Positions 1 to 8,863 are shown, counted from the stretch's first letter. The stretch: 64,000 bases of DNA from Udaeobacter sp025935755 (GCA_036278715.1 DASUKN010000004.1:67011-131010); one strand, 5' to 3'. The notes: generated by a model not told the origin, from the sequence alone. Program-made: numbers and translations.

Positions 1-40
1 GAAATTTATTCCGTTTGCCGCGGGTGCGCTGGATGTATGA

Positions 41-1081
41 CTACGACAGGAGTTTACGAATTTGTTGAGCAATGCGCTCAAATTCGGCAGTCACGGGGGA
101 TTTCGGATCCTCACTTACAATTGGGATCCCGCGATCACCGCCCTCGCGCGTGGCGATGTCGATTGGGATTTGCCCGAGCAATCGCACACGCAGGCGTTTG
201 GCTTCCCGTTCGCCGCCGCCAGAACCAAAAATGTGGTACCGTTGGTTGTCTGAGGGGGAGAGGAAATAACTCATGTTCTCTATGAGACCGAGTATCGGCA
301 CGTTCACCTTTTCGAACATTGTTGCTGCTTTGCGCGCGTCGATTAGGGCCACTTCCTGTGGCGTGGTAACGATGATTGCGCCCGATAACGCGACAGTCTG
401 CACAATGGTCAACTGGATATCGCCTGTGCCGGGAGGCAGGTCGAGCACCAGGTAATCTAGTTCACCCCATTCGACCTGGCGCAGGAACTGTTGCGTATAA
501 CGCGTCACCATCGGTCCCCGCAAAATCGCTGGCGAGGTGTCGTCGAGCAGGAATCCCATCGACATCAACCGCAACCCGTATTGCTCGATCGGCACGATCA
601 TATTCTCGTCGGTCGCCGCTGGTCGCTCGCGCGTGCCGAGCATGAGCGAAATACTCGGACCATAAATGTCGCAATCGCATAAACCGACGCGTGCACCGCC
701 TTGCTCCAGTGCCACAGCGAGATTTGCGGCGACTGTTGATTTGCCTACTCCGCCCTTGCCGCTCGCCACCGCGATAACGTGCCTAACGCCCGGAATCCGC
801 GTGGCGACTGCACTCGCGCCTGCGCCGCCAGGAGGTGCATGGATGTCGATTAAAACTTTTGCAGTGCGAACGCCTCCGATCGCGCGCAAAGCGTGTTCGA
901 CATCATTTTTGATGGTGGCCGGGACATTTGGATCATTAGTGGCGAGTGCGAGCTGGACTTTCACGTCGCCATTGTCGATCTGGATCGACTTCACTAATCC
1001 GAATGAAATGATATCGCGACTGAACCCGGGATATTTGACGGACTTCAGCGCATTCCTCACTTGCTCCTCTGAGATCGACAT
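41..1081 (-). CDS. mrp: Mrp/NBP35-family P-loop ATPase (ApbC-like)
   Basis: A 346-residue protein with an N-terminal MIP18/DUF59-type domain (about residues 1-85) followed by a MinD-like P-loop NTPase domain. The deviant Walker A motif SGKGGVGKST lies near residues 107-116, and the family signatures DCDIYGPS and DLPPGTGD follow. Members of this family act as cytosolic Fe-S cluster carriers or scaffolds. The C-terminal segment after IENMSYF normally carries a CxxC cluster motif, but here it reads LSPSDNQRYH with no cysteine, so the carrier role is uncertain. The ATG start gives the full family length. No upstream partner on this strand is close by. Confidence 0.93.
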   Translation of the reverse strand: MSISEEQVRNALKSVKYPGFSRDIISFGLVKSIQIDNGDVKVQLALATNDPNVPATIKNDVEHALRAIGGVRTAKVLIDIHAPPGGAGASAVATRIPGVRHVIAVASGKGGVGKSTVAANLAVALEQGGARVGLCDCDIYGPSISLMLGTRERPAATDENMIVPIEQYGLRLMSMGFLLDDTSPAILRGPMVTRYTQQFLRQVEWGELDYLVLDLPPGTGDIQLTIVQTVALSGAIIVTTPQEVALIDARKAATMFEKVNVPILGLIENMSYFLSPSDNQRYHIFGSGGGEREAKRLRVRLLGQIPIDIATREGGDRGIPIVSEDPKSPVTAEFERIAQQIRKLLS

Positions 1082-1113
1082 GCATGAATTTACGTGCGCG
1101 GTGCGAGAGGTCT

Positions 1114-1239
1114 AGGTGGATCGGCTTCTCCTGAAGACGATGGAAGTGCCGAGGGTCAGCTTTGCAATGCTTTTAGCTCAGGAAATTCCAGCCGGCAGAG
1201 CCACAGTTTTCAACGCGTTGAGGACAACGCGTCCCACCT
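1114..1239. repeat. Composite hairpin repeat, family R1, copy 1
   Basis: The element opens with AGGTGGATCGGCTTCTCC and closes with CAACGCGTTGAGGACAACGC followed by GTCCCACCT. The right part folds into a perfect hairpin (AACGCGTTG, loop AGGA, CAACGCGTT up to one end base) and the ends form an imperfect AGGTGG/CCACCT inverted repeat. The same element occurs at 9040-9153 and, inverted, at 44929-45009. It fills most of the gap between the Mrp and Coa1-like genes. Confidence 0.75.
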
Positions 1240-1281
1240 GTCTACCCATTCGGATTATCACGTCTATAGCAACTTCGTAAA

Positions 1282-1734
1282 TCAGCGGGACCTGGCTGGG
1301 ACCGACTTGTGAAGCAGATCGATGCGTTGATGTGTCTGTCCAACCTCAACCACGAGCCCTGAATAGTTCCATTGCCCAAGTACTTTGTTCGCCGACACGT
1401 AGATTGTTCCTTTCCCCTTCGGACCGGAGATGGGAATGGCCAGGTTCGATTCGCCAGAAGCGCCGTTCACGTTTGTGTTCCCCGAAATTAGAAATCCATC
1501 TTTGATAGGCGAACCCAAAGCTTCAATCACACCCGGATGAGCATTGGCGCGCGCCAACGCTTCTTTGTAAACGTTGCTCGATTTCATTGCGCTAAAAACA
1601 ATCAGAACTATGGAGCCGGCGAACGCGACAAACAGCAACGCCACACCGAAACAGCCCAGCGGCACGAACCATTTCCAATTTCGCGTCCACCAGTTTGGCC
1701 TTAGCGATCCAGACTGCGCCGGCAATGGGTCCAC
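1282..1734 (-). CDS. Coa1/Tim21-family small membrane protein
   Basis: A 150-residue protein with one strong transmembrane segment at about residues 24-50 (WFVPLGCFGVALLFVAF region), preceded by a short charged N-terminus. The remaining ~100 residues are extracytoplasmic and contain a conserved-looking core: EALGSPIKDG, then ISGPKGKGTIYV, then a small beta strand. This pattern matches the bacterial cytochrome oxidase assembly factor Coa1 family (DUF1783). No oxidase genes are adjacent, so a respiratory role is only inferred from the family. Between it and the next gene (1735-1994) I see no gene. Confidence 0.7.
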   Translation of the reverse strand: MDPLPAQSGSLRPNWWTRNWKWFVPLGCFGVALLFVAFAGSIVLIVFSAMKSSNVYKEALARANAHPGVIEALGSPIKDGFLISGNTNVNGASGESNLAIPISGPKGKGTIYVSANKVLGQWNYSGLVVEVGQTHQRIDLLHKSVPARSR

Positions 1735-1994
1735 ACCGCTCTTCTACTCTAACGACGAAATTGTTTGCAACGCATCTTTCGATGCGGATCGCTTGGCTTC
1801 CCATTAAGCGATAACGTTGGTGCAGCGCAATTCCGTGGAGCGCACCCGCCTCGCCTGCTCGTTTTCTGCGCCCTGGCCGAAACCTCCGTTGCTGGTGTTC
1901 GGGAACTTAAGTTGCAAGTTCGCGAGCTGCAGCATGCCAGGCGCCCATGCACTCCCGGAGTTCCGATCGCCGGTAAGCCAATTGGAAATTCCAA

Positions 1995-3164
1995 TCAGCC
2001 GCTCGTTCCGATGGTTCGCAAATAAATTTCTTCCAGCCTGTGCGCCTGCTCTTGAAGATCAAAATCTTTTCGCACTGCGTCAGCGCCCGCGTGTGCGACA
2101 CGCGAAAGGAAATCGGCATCTTGCGCGGCATCCAGCAAGGCTCGCGCTAATTCTGGATCATCATTCTCTGGTACCAGCACGCCGCTGACGCGGCTTTCGA
2201 TCGCTTCGGGAATACCGCCGTGGTGGGTGGCAAACACCGGCAGCCCAGTGGCCATTGCTTCCAGCATCGAATTTGGAACGCCTTCTTGATTTCCGTCGCG
2301 GCCGGTCTGGCTCGGGTGCAGAAAAGTGTGCGAGCGATAATAGATGTCACGCAATTGCTCCTGCGAGACGAAACCTGCGAACGAGACACGCTCCGCGATA
2401 CCTAACTGGCGCGCGAGGTTTTGTAATTCGGCGAGCAAAGGCCCTTCGCCAGCAATGATCAGCGTGGCGTTTGGATGTTGCTTCGAGAATGTTGAGAAAG
2501 CGCGAAGGGTGACCGGCAGACCTTTCTTTTCGATTAGTCGGCCCGCCTGAACGAATTGCCATTGGCCGTTATTCGGCACAGTTCGTTCTTGGAATGGGAA
2601 TTCCTCCAGCGGAATTCCGGTACGCTGGATCTCAATCTTCTCCGGGGCGCAGCCCAGATCGATCAGGCCGCGGCGCAACGATTCTGACCTAACGAGAACG
2701 AGCGTTACTGCCTCCAGCATCTGTAGAGTCGCTTTCCGATAGGCCGGTTTATTCATGTCGACCATGACATCAGCCCCATGAAAGGAAACAATCGATGGAT
2801 TCTGCCACGCGCGAATCAGCGGCAGCAGATGCACAGCGATGTGGCCAAAGTAAATGTGCAAAAGACGCGCGCGTGTTTCAGTCAAAACGCTGAGCAATTC
2901 GCTGACTTCCGCATTTGAAATCTGCCACGGCTGATGGCGTAATTGGCGGAACCAAAATCGCCGGAGGACGTGCGTTCGCGGTTTGCGAATGATGCGAACG
3001 CCTTCGAACGGATACCGGTGTTCATTTTCGCGCTTCTGCGCAATTATCACTGGATCGAATCGTTTGAGTCCGGTGATTTGCCGGTAGATATGCAGCATCT
3101 CCGGTTTGAGAAACGTCGCGCAATAACAAGCGATGACCGGGCGTATGTCGGACTTAGTGCTCAA
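1995..3164 (-). CDS. GT4-family glycosyltransferase
   Basis: A 389-residue cytoplasmic glycosyltransferase of the GT-B fold. The C-terminal domain carries the typical donor-site motifs: AGRLIEKKGLP at about residue 230, IAGEGPLL near 258, and the E-x7-E element EGVPNSMLEAMATGLP near 310, followed by GGIPEAI and GVLVPENDDPE. The N-terminal acceptor domain includes HFHGADV-like SFHGADVM. These features suggest transfer of a sugar from a nucleotide sugar in cell-surface polysaccharide synthesis, resembling WcaL/AmsK proteins. Substrate and acceptor cannot be read from sequence. It is alone on this strand, about 150 bp beyond the thioesterase. Confidence 0.9.
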   Translation of the reverse strand: MSTKSDIRPVIACYCATFLKPEMLHIYRQITGLKRFDPVIIAQKRENEHRYPFEGVRIIRKPRTHVLRRFWFRQLRHQPWQISNAEVSELLSVLTETRARLLHIYFGHIAVHLLPLIRAWQNPSIVSFHGADVMVDMNKPAYRKATLQMLEAVTLVLVRSESLRRGLIDLGCAPEKIEIQRTGIPLEEFPFQERTVPNNGQWQFVQAGRLIEKKGLPVTLRAFSTFSKQHPNATLIIAGEGPLLAELQNLARQLGIAERVSFAGFVSQEQLRDIYYRSHTFLHPSQTGRDGNQEGVPNSMLEAMATGLPVFATHHGGIPEAIESRVSGVLVPENDDPELARALLDAAQDADFLSRVAHAGADAVRKDFDLQEQAHRLEEIYLRTIGTSG

Positions 3165-3310
3165 TGCGCAAGATTAGACGCTCAGCGTTCCGCGTCCAAC
3201 AGCAGCAAAGGATGCGAGCCGACTGGGTCCGCTTCTCCGCCCTTGCGAAGGGAGCAGGAGGGTGAGGGATGATTCCCTAAATTAACGGGCAAGTTTTTCG
3301 TTCAAACAAT

Positions 3311-3709
3311 TTAAACCGAAAATTGCTTACGCACTTCAGGAGACACGCGGACGGGCCGCCCGGTTTGCGCATTGATCGGACACCAGAGCGTCCGGGCCTT
3401 TGATAACAATTGTCCGTCGCTACTCCGGAACATTTCGGTGAACCGCTCAAAGGTGAGCCGGGTCGCTTTACCGACCCATGTGCGCAACACAACTTCATCG
3501 CCCATGCACGCTGGTGCTTTGTAATCGATTTCGTGCCGTAACACTACCCATCCAATACCTTCCTGTGCTTCGCTGGCGGCGATGGTTTGCCAATGCGCCG
3601 TAGCAACTTCCTGGACCCATCGAAGATAAACGGTGTTGTTGACGTGATTCTGCCCATCAATGTCTCCGGGCTTCACTGATACAGTCGTTTCAAACGGAGT
3701 AGAGCACAT
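3311..3709 (-). CDS. Acyl-CoA thioesterase, hotdog fold (YbgC/FadM-like)
   Basis: A 132-residue single hotdog domain. The 4-hydroxybenzoyl-CoA thioesterase signature is seen as VKPGDIDGQNHVNNTVYLRW, where the Asp-x-x-x-His-Val-Asn core is the active-site region, and HEIDYKAPA follows. The open frame extends upstream to 3901, but that stretch translates a dispersed repeat (GFAQDDS), so the internal ATG at 3709 beginning MCSTPFET is the more credible start and matches family length. It probably hydrolyses acyl-CoA thioesters in the cytoplasm. It lies downstream of a small membrane protein gene on the same strand. Confidence 0.85.
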   Translation of the reverse strand: MCSTPFETTVSVKPGDIDGQNHVNNTVYLRWVQEVATAHWQTIAASEAQEGIGWVVLRHEIDYKAPACMGDEVVLRTWVGKATRLTFERFTEMFRSSDGQLLSKARTLWCPINAQTGRPVRVSPEVRKQFSV

Positions 3710-3729
3710 CGAATGAAAATTCACCTCAA

Positions 3730-3775
3730 AAACAGCGCTGTCATCTTGAGCGAATCCAAAGATCTCAGTTGTCTC
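3730..3775. repeat. Dispersed repeat R2 fragment (TCAT..TGAGCGAA type)
   Basis: The stretch CTGTCATCTTGAGCGAATCC matches the common R2 core TGTCATTCTGAGCGAAGCGA seen at 47317, 50352 and 52540. It sits just upstream of the thioesterase start and keeps that reading frame open, producing a false N-terminal extension. Confidence 0.6.
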
Positions 3776-3897
3776 TCCAAGTTTCTTCCGCGGCAAGGAT
3801 TGCAGCCCGCGCTGCGCCTGGGCGGTTCGCAGCGATCGGCCTTTGCTTGAGTACGGCGCGACAAAGTGGCGTTGCTCTACAAACAAGAGATGCAGCA

Positions 3898-4164
3898 TCA
3901 AAAAATGTTAAATCGTCGCATTAATTCCTGGCGGGCCTCCATCGCCTGCGCTGGATTCATCCGGCTGAGCACTTTTTCCCGGCGTTCACGATCCATTGCC
4001 GCGAGCTCGCGCACGAGCTGATTGCGCTGTCTCCATTTTGCATATTTGGCACTGCCAATGCCGAGCGCAAGCAGTGCAGACACGATCCAGACGGTGATGT
4101 CAGTCGAGGTGATGAGAAGCATAACGAGCGAAAAGCAACGTTCCTCCTTCGCAACAAAGTTCAA
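3898..4164 (-). CDS. Small membrane-anchored protein of unknown function
   Basis: An 88-residue frame. A second ATG at 4122 (MLLITSTDITVW) would give 74 residues. It has one transmembrane helix (about residues 16-38) followed by a strongly charged, helical tail rich in Arg, Glu and Met with RRFNIF at the end. I do not recognise a family. It overlaps the extended frame of the thioesterase by four bases but is about 190 bp from the preferred thioesterase start, so co-transcription is possible. Confidence 0.55.
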   Translation of the reverse strand: MNFVAKEERCFSLVMLLITSTDITVWIVSALLALGIGSAKYAKWRQRNQLVRELAAMDRERREKVLSRMNPAQAMEARQELMRRFNIF

Positions 4165-4336
4165 GCGGTACGCGGGGAGCGCGGCAACGCGCCCGCTGTG
4201 TCACGCGCATCGCGGGACACTCTGTGGAAAGGCTTTTCGGCGGGGCGCCAAAAAGAAGGGGCGAGGCGCCCGCGCTCCCCTGCCATTCCTCGTGAACCCG
4301 AGTTGACGTTCCCGACATGGGGCGGACATTTTCGCC

Positions 4337-5071
4337 ATGCCTGCCCGCGGCCTTAGCCTCTTGGCTGTATGCACTTCTATTTGCTTCGCTGCTGCCCAAT
4401 TGAGTCGAGCTCAGGAGGCGACTTCGGCAAATCTTCCGGACCAATTCCAGACCGGCGAGATGATTCAAATTCACAAGCCGAAAAAGAAGAAGGGTACATC
4501 GAGCTCGAAAAGAATCGCAGCCGCTGCGATGGAAGATACTGCGCCTGTACCGGAGGAGATGCCGGCTTCGGAAGAAGTGCCAATGCAAAGCGCCCCGGCG
4601 GAAGAGAAAAAGGTCGAGCCCCACCCGAATAGCGCTTCAATGCCGCCACCTACTCACAAACCGGCGACTCTGACCGAGGAAGCGCATTCCACTGAAGAGC
4701 CACCAGTGATTCCTGTGCATCACGAAAGGAAAGCCGGATCGAGAAAACGGTCGCGACCTGCTCGTGCGGTGCAGCAGTCGGAGGCGCGTACCATCTCGGC
4801 GCCTGTGGCGATGTCGCTGTCGGTGGCACAGTCCATGGCTACCACTGCGCCGTTACCTGAGTACACCTACGAGATGAAACGCCGCAATCTCAGTGGGAGC
4901 GGCACTTGTGTGGTGACTGTTGACACGGCGACTGGAACAGTGACTGACGCAACGATGTCCCAAAGCACCGGCAATGCGTTACTAGACAAGCTCACTATTC
5001 AAACTTTCAAGAGCTGGCGATTCCAACCCGGTTCCGTTTCCCAGGTTCGGATACCGATCAGCTACGAATGA
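4337..5071 (+). CDS. Secreted/periplasmic TonB C-terminal domain protein
   Basis: A 244-residue protein. Residues 1-25 form a signal peptide-like segment ending near LSRAQEA. Residues 30-165 are low complexity, rich in Lys, Pro, Glu and Ala, as in the spacer of TonB proteins. Residues 170-244 show the TonB-C/energy-transducer fold: a G-S-G-T-C-V-V strand, TVTDATMSQSTGN, then LLDKLTIQTFKSWRFQPG and a final beta strand. There is no clear uncleaved membrane anchor, so it may be a soluble TonB-like partner rather than a true transducer. No exbB/exbD genes are nearby. Confidence 0.75.
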   Translation: MPARGLSLLAVCTSICFAAAQLSRAQEATSANLPDQFQTGEMIQIHKPKKKKGTSSSKRIAAAAMEDTAPVPEEMPASEEVPMQSAPAEEKKVEPHPNSASMPPPTHKPATLTEEAHSTEEPPVIPVHHERKAGSRKRSRPARAVQQSEARTISAPVAMSLSVAQSMATTAPLPEYTYEMKRRNLSGSGTCVVTVDTATGTVTDATMSQSTGNALLDKLTIQTFKSWRFQPGSVSQVRIPISYE

Positions 5072-5101
5072 GATGAATCCGGTTCGAATTCGGGCGGTTT
5101 A

Positions 5102-5587
5102 TCATGCATCCCATTCATCGACGATCTCGCCATCGATCTCATAATCAACGGTCGTCGATTTGTTAGTATGCAGTCTGATGGTCGCCTCCAGAGCGCCTTT
5201 CACGAGTTCTTGAATGGCAGCGGTATTGTTGAGGTAGCGATAAGCGTCACCGGTGAAACGAACAATTACCTTTCGGCCATTTCGCCGCAAACCGCGATAA
5301 TACATGTAGAGAGGCTGCGCACCTTCGTGTTGCGACGTAGAACTGATGGTATCGGGAAAAAACGGCGCTGAAAAATCCTTGTTCGGGCATTGCGACGACA
5401 ATGTAAGTAATCCCCATACGACGCCTTCCAGCGTTTTGAAGTCGCCGGGGATGGTTGTTTGGAGAAGAAAATCTCTACCTGTATCAGCGAACCGTTGAGA
5501 GTGCGGTAAAACGACCTTCGTATCTGCCAGCGAGGTAATCACTGGACAAATGACAATCAATATGGCTGCGGCTATGCGAGTGTTCAT
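5102..5587 (-). CDS. Secreted protein of unknown function
   Basis: A 161-residue protein from the ATG at 5587 (the frame opens at 5602). Residues 1-21 (MNTRIAAAILIVICPVITSL) look like a cleavable signal peptide. The mature part has DFLLQTTIPGDF, YMYYRGLRRNGRK and an acidic C-terminus. No recognised domain or catalytic motif is evident. It lies downstream of another small secreted protein on the same strand, only about 50 bp away, so the two may form a transcription unit. Confidence 0.6.
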   Translation of the reverse strand: MNTRIAAAILIVICPVITSLADTKVVLPHSQRFADTGRDFLLQTTIPGDFKTLEGVVWGLLTLSSQCPNKDFSAPFFPDTISSTSQHEGAQPLYMYYRGLRRNGRKVIVRFTGDAYRYLNNTAAIQELVKGALEATIRLHTNKSTTVDYEIDGEIVDEWDA

Positions 5588-5635
5588 AGACCTAACCAAC
5601 AACCTAACCAGTTCGTCGCCAATTTCCGGAGGAGA

Positions 5636-6064
5636 CTATAAGGCTGGCGCCGAGCCGATCACAAAAGGAGCTTGAACCTGAAGACTGGAAGTCTCGGGAT
5701 AGATGTTTAAACAGCCGAACCGAATGTCCAGTACCGCCTGCCTGGTGGGCAGATTCGGGACAGTCCAATCGAAATATTGAATCCTCGGATTACGCTGCTC
5801 ACTAATCATGGTGTAGATCGTTTTCCCCCCGTCGAGCGACAGGAGAACCTCCGTCTCGCACATCGAGAGGTCCACGTTTGGGAAGTTTGCCGTCCATTGA
5901 ATTCTCACGACCTGGCCAGGCTGCAAAGTCTGGCCAGGTCTCGGCGAGATCAGTTTTGCTCCATATTTCGGTTTGTCGCTCTGCGCCGTTGCGGTTCCAG
6001 GCAGTTGTGGAGTTAAAACAGCTGTCAGCGCGAACAGGGCTGGAATTAGTCGGTGGAGCTTCAT
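5636..6064 (-). CDS. Secreted Ig-like/Kre9-type domain protein
   Basis: A 142-residue protein from MKLHRLIPA (6064), with a signal peptide to about residue 27 (LPGTATAQ). The mature domain starts with LISPRPGQTLQPGQVVRIQW and ends with FDWTVPNLPT plus a beta strand pattern. This resembles the beta-sandwich domain found in secreted proteins annotated as Ser/Thr-rich or Kre9-like, with two cysteines that may pair. A cell-surface or periplasmic location is likely. Function is unknown. It sits upstream of the secreted protein at 5102-5587. Confidence 0.6.
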   Translation of the reverse strand: MKLHRLIPALFALTAVLTPQLPGTATAQSDKPKYGAKLISPRPGQTLQPGQVVRIQWTANFPNVDLSMCETEVLLSLDGGKTIYTMISEQRNPRIQYFDWTVPNLPTRQAVLDIRFGCLNIYPETSSLQVQAPFVIGSAPAL

Positions 6065-6132
6065 TCTCTTAGTCCATCCGAGTGGCGGTTGATTGTCAAT
6101 CACAGTTTGCGCCGCAAGAACTTGCTAATTTG

Positions 6133-6807
6133 TCATTTCTTACGCCGGCGTCTTGTTCTGTGTCCAACCATTTCCCCGCGCATCGTTCGCCGATCGACTC
6201 GCGTGAGATTTTTTGCCATTGCGGGTATTAATAATGAAATGTGCGGAATGTCGCAGAGATGTTCAGCGATAAACCAGATGGGTTTGTCCGTGGTCATCCA
6301 ATGGCGATCATCGAATCGTGTCAGGTTCACCGGGCGCGAGTAGCGGCGCAAGGTTCGTTCGCCGCGCAGATTAAAGTAAATGTGGAAGTAACTCATCGCC
6401 AGCTCGCGCAGGGTGCGGTAAACAGGTTCGCGATAACGGCAACCCGTGAAATTGGATTTTGCCACCGCGCCCCAGTGGCCGCGCACTTTGAAGATCGCAA
6501 CGACATGATCGGTGTCCTGTTCTGCTTCCAGATCAAAGATCAATGGTGGGAACCCGATTATGCGCAACGCGGCCGCAGCGAAAATTCCACCATCGAGACA
6601 GGACGCGACCCGGTCACGCAGAACTTTTTTCGGCGAGCGCGCGTCGTAGCTGAGATTGTACGGCAGGTCGTCGAGAAATTTCTGAATGCCGGCCGGCGAC
6701 TTCAATGAGCGCAGCTTTCGCAGTTCTGATGGGGTGAACCCGAAATTACGTGTACCTCCCACGAGAAGAACTCCAATACTCTGCCGAAGACTTAAGAAGA
6801 AGCCCAA
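6133..6807 (-). CDS. Transglutaminase-like (papain-fold) protein
   Basis: A 224-residue protein without a signal peptide. It carries a plausible Cys-His-Asp/Asn triad: Cys in VASCLDGGIFAAAAL near residue 68, His in DTDHVVAIFK near residue 100, and Asn in GAVAKSNFTG near residue 118. This order is that of bacterial transglutaminase-like peptidases. A pronounced basic C-terminus (RTRRRRKK) follows. It could be a peptidase or amidase; the substrate is unknown. Its own strand has the two small secreted proteins downstream. Confidence 0.6.
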   Translation of the reverse strand: MGFFLSLRQSIGVLLVGGTRNFGFTPSELRKLRSLKSPAGIQKFLDDLPYNLSYDARSPKKVLRDRVASCLDGGIFAAAALRIIGFPPLIFDLEAEQDTDHVVAIFKVRGHWGAVAKSNFTGCRYREPVYRTLRELAMSYFHIYFNLRGERTLRRYSRPVNLTRFDDRHWMTTDKPIWFIAEHLCDIPHISLLIPAMAKNLTRVDRRTMRGEMVGHRTRRRRKK

Positions 6808-7114
6808 AGTCGATTAAACCACGAGCTCCCATAACCATCACTGAAAAGGTGAAAGCGACGCGAGGACGCAGCGCACTCCCAAACCTTACGCGAAATAGAA
6901 TTGTACCTAACCATTTTGCACGGTAATGCTTTGGGATTGCCCTGCCAGCAACAGCTTCGCGCAGCGATGCGTGGCGCCCGCGTGCTCGCGTCGCAACCCT
7001 GTGTCATCTCGCCGTGCTGCGCGCTGTCCTTCGCGCATCTGACGTGCGCAAGGCGCCACAGATCCGAATTGGCTGAAAAAGCGCAGGCTATATCTGTGTT
7101 TGAGCTTCGCTCGG
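6808..7114. other. Intergenic stretch without a supported gene
   Basis: About 300 bases between the transglutaminase-like gene and the M23 peptidase gene. An open plus-strand frame of 73 codons (6901-7122) has cysteine-rich, repeat-like content, no ribosome binding site and overlaps the end of the M23 gene, so I do not call it. No clear hairpin or promoter was identified. Confidence 0.5.
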
Positions 7115-8326
7115 CTATTTAGGAGCCGCTGCTGCGAAATTGACGATGTTGAGATTAAGCGGGAACTGGCGCTGGCGCGATTCGGGTTTCGTAATTCGTC
7201 CTTTGCCCCAGTCGCCTGCGAGAGCTGGCGCCGCCTCGAATGCGGCGATGTCTATTTGTCCCGCAAAATCAAAAGTGTTGATGAGGTAAGGAAGTCCGTC
7301 GGCAGCCATTGGGGATGAGCTATTCATAATGTGGAAGTGAAGATGCGGAGCAGAGGTGTTTCCTGTGTTTCCCAGTTTTCCCAAAACAGCGCCTCTTTTT
7401 ACCGAATCACCTGGACGGACCTTGACGGAGCCTTTCTGCAGGTGCGCATAGAAAGCGAAATGCCCGCCACCAAGATCGAGGACCACGTGATTGCCATCCA
7501 CGGTTTCGATGGTGATCGAACTCGGTTCGGGCAGGCGACCGGGAACCTGGTCATCGAGATTGTTCAGCACGCTAACGACTTTGGCATCGGCCACGGCCAG
7601 AACGTCTGCGCCGTAATCGTTGTAATTGCGAACGTCGTTCTCGGGGCCGTGAACAAGACGCCCCTGTTCGTCGAGGCGCATCCAATCAATGGCGAATCGT
7701 TGTGAGTCGTACAGCGCACCGTTAACACTTTGGACGGAACCACGATGAGTAATATCCGGGTTACAGCAACCGTTGGCGGCGACCCAGCCGGGCCCGGCGA
7801 GTGGCGGACCGATGACAACTGGCTTTGCGTCCGCGACTTTCAACGGCGCGACCACGTAATCCAGAGGTGCCGGTTTTGCGGGTCCGGGGTTGGGCGCGCC
7901 AGTCAGATAGAGATGATGTTCGAGTAGCTTGGGAATTTCAGCGGGGCTTTTGAAGGTAAGTTCGATGTAGAAAAGACGGCCTGCATTAGGCTCGATGGTG
8001 GCGTCGGTAGCGGGCTGTGGAGCGAGAGTTCGCAAACGTTTCACAAGCTCGGCGTCGGAAAAACTACTGACGACCTGAGATTCGCGTGGGCCGGCCAACA
8101 CCTCGATCTTATGAAGCGCAGCCGGAACTAACTTCGTATTGGTAAGCCGCAATTCGTAGACGACATGGTAGGCGCCATCCGTCCCGAGGACTGGGTGAGC
8201 TTCCGGTGAAAGCGTCGAGGCGATCACGGGTGTAAAAACATCGCCAGAAGCGCCAGCCTGCGCAGAAGCAGAGTTCAACCCAATCAGTGCGACGACGCAG
8301 AAAGATGCGAAACGAAGAATGTGCAT
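7115..8326 (-). CDS. Secreted M23-family (LytM-type) metallopeptidase
   Basis: A 403-residue protein with a signal peptide (residues 1-23, ending NSASAQA). Residues 24-170 form a beta-rich N-terminal domain. The LytM domain lies at about 190-370 with NYNDYGADVLAVADA, a YAHLQ motif and the zinc-binding HLHFH motif. The first metal ligand motif HxxxD is not canonical (DYGAD); this subfamily often has an upstream HRG...QRFAIDW segment, and this is present near residues 200-220. The likely role is peptidoglycan endopeptidase in the periplasm. It is followed downstream by no close gene but precedes an NlpC/P60-type gene upstream, suggesting a cell-wall locus. Confidence 0.88.
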   Translation of the reverse strand: MHILRFASFCVVALIGLNSASAQAGASGDVFTPVIASTLSPEAHPVLGTDGAYHVVYELRLTNTKLVPAALHKIEVLAGPRESQVVSSFSDAELVKRLRTLAPQPATDATIEPNAGRLFYIELTFKSPAEIPKLLEHHLYLTGAPNPGPAKPAPLDYVVAPLKVADAKPVVIGPPLAGPGWVAANGCCNPDITHRGSVQSVNGALYDSQRFAIDWMRLDEQGRLVHGPENDVRNYNDYGADVLAVADAKVVSVLNNLDDQVPGRLPEPSSITIETVDGNHVVLDLGGGHFAFYAHLQKGSVKVRPGDSVKRGAVLGKLGNTGNTSAPHLHFHIMNSSSPMAADGLPYLINTFDFAGQIDIAAFEAAPALAGDWGKGRITKPESRQRQFPLNLNIVNFAAAAPK

Positions 8327-8386
8327 ATTGTTTTAACAGATTCTAATAAGACGAACGAATCGCCAAGATCCAAATGGCCTAACGAA

Positions 8387-8863
8387 TTACAACCCCATTG
8401 GGTGCCTCGCATCAAAACCGCGCGGCGGGCGATACGCCGCATACCAACGCGGCGCCCATTTGCCGGTGTAACGATCGAACGGTGTGGTGTCGAGCCGCAG
8501 CCCCGCGATCACTGCGAATGTGTGACCCTCGCGCGCGTAAATGGTGATCCATTTGCCGGCGCCGCGCTCGCCGTAGCTGCGAAACTCGGTTGAGCTCATC
8601 GGCGTGCTGATTAAGCCAGCCGCTGCCAGAACATAGGAGACCGTGCCGGAACAATCGTAGCCGTGATCATCGAATGATTTGTGGCCGCCACCGTAACGAT
8701 ATGGCTTTGATCGAAGTTGGTTGGCCGCCCAGATCGCGCGTTTGACCTGCAGCGGCGCGTTCTTCGGTGCGGCGGCTTTCCCAAACCTGAGACGCGCAAC
8801 TTTGCCCGACACGACAGGTCCGGAACTCGGAAAAAGATCGGCCGACGCGGCTGGAACGATCAA
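8387..8863 (-). CDS. NlpC/P60-like cell-wall peptidase
   Basis: A papain-fold endopeptidase-like domain: Cys in GYDCSGTVSYVL, His in REGHTFAVIAGL, preceded by KPYRYGGGH. The first standard start codon is TTG at 8863, giving 158 residues, but this start falls inside a clear signal peptide. The same frame continues upstream to a TAG at about 8934 and encodes YPVKRQILLAVIIFGLIVPA, an ideal export signal ending at AASA-DLF. A GGAGGA ribosome site lies at 8916-8921, four bases before an in-frame ATC (8909-8911). The true start may therefore be a rare ATC, giving 174 residues. It probably cuts peptidoglycan in the periplasm, next to the M23 peptidase. Confidence 0.82.
   Translation of the reverse strand: MIVPAASADLFPSSGPVVSGKVARLRFGKAAAPKNAPLQVKRAIWAANQLRSKPYRYGGGHKSFDDHGYDCSGTVSYVLAAAGLISTPMSSTEFRSYGERGAGKWITIYAREGHTFAVIAGLRLDTTPFDRYTGKWAPRWYAAYRPPRGFDARHPMGL

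Noticed and set aside
6901..7122. A 73-codon plus frame between two genes
   Set aside because: No ribosome site, cysteine/arginine-rich random composition and overlap with the M23 gene end.
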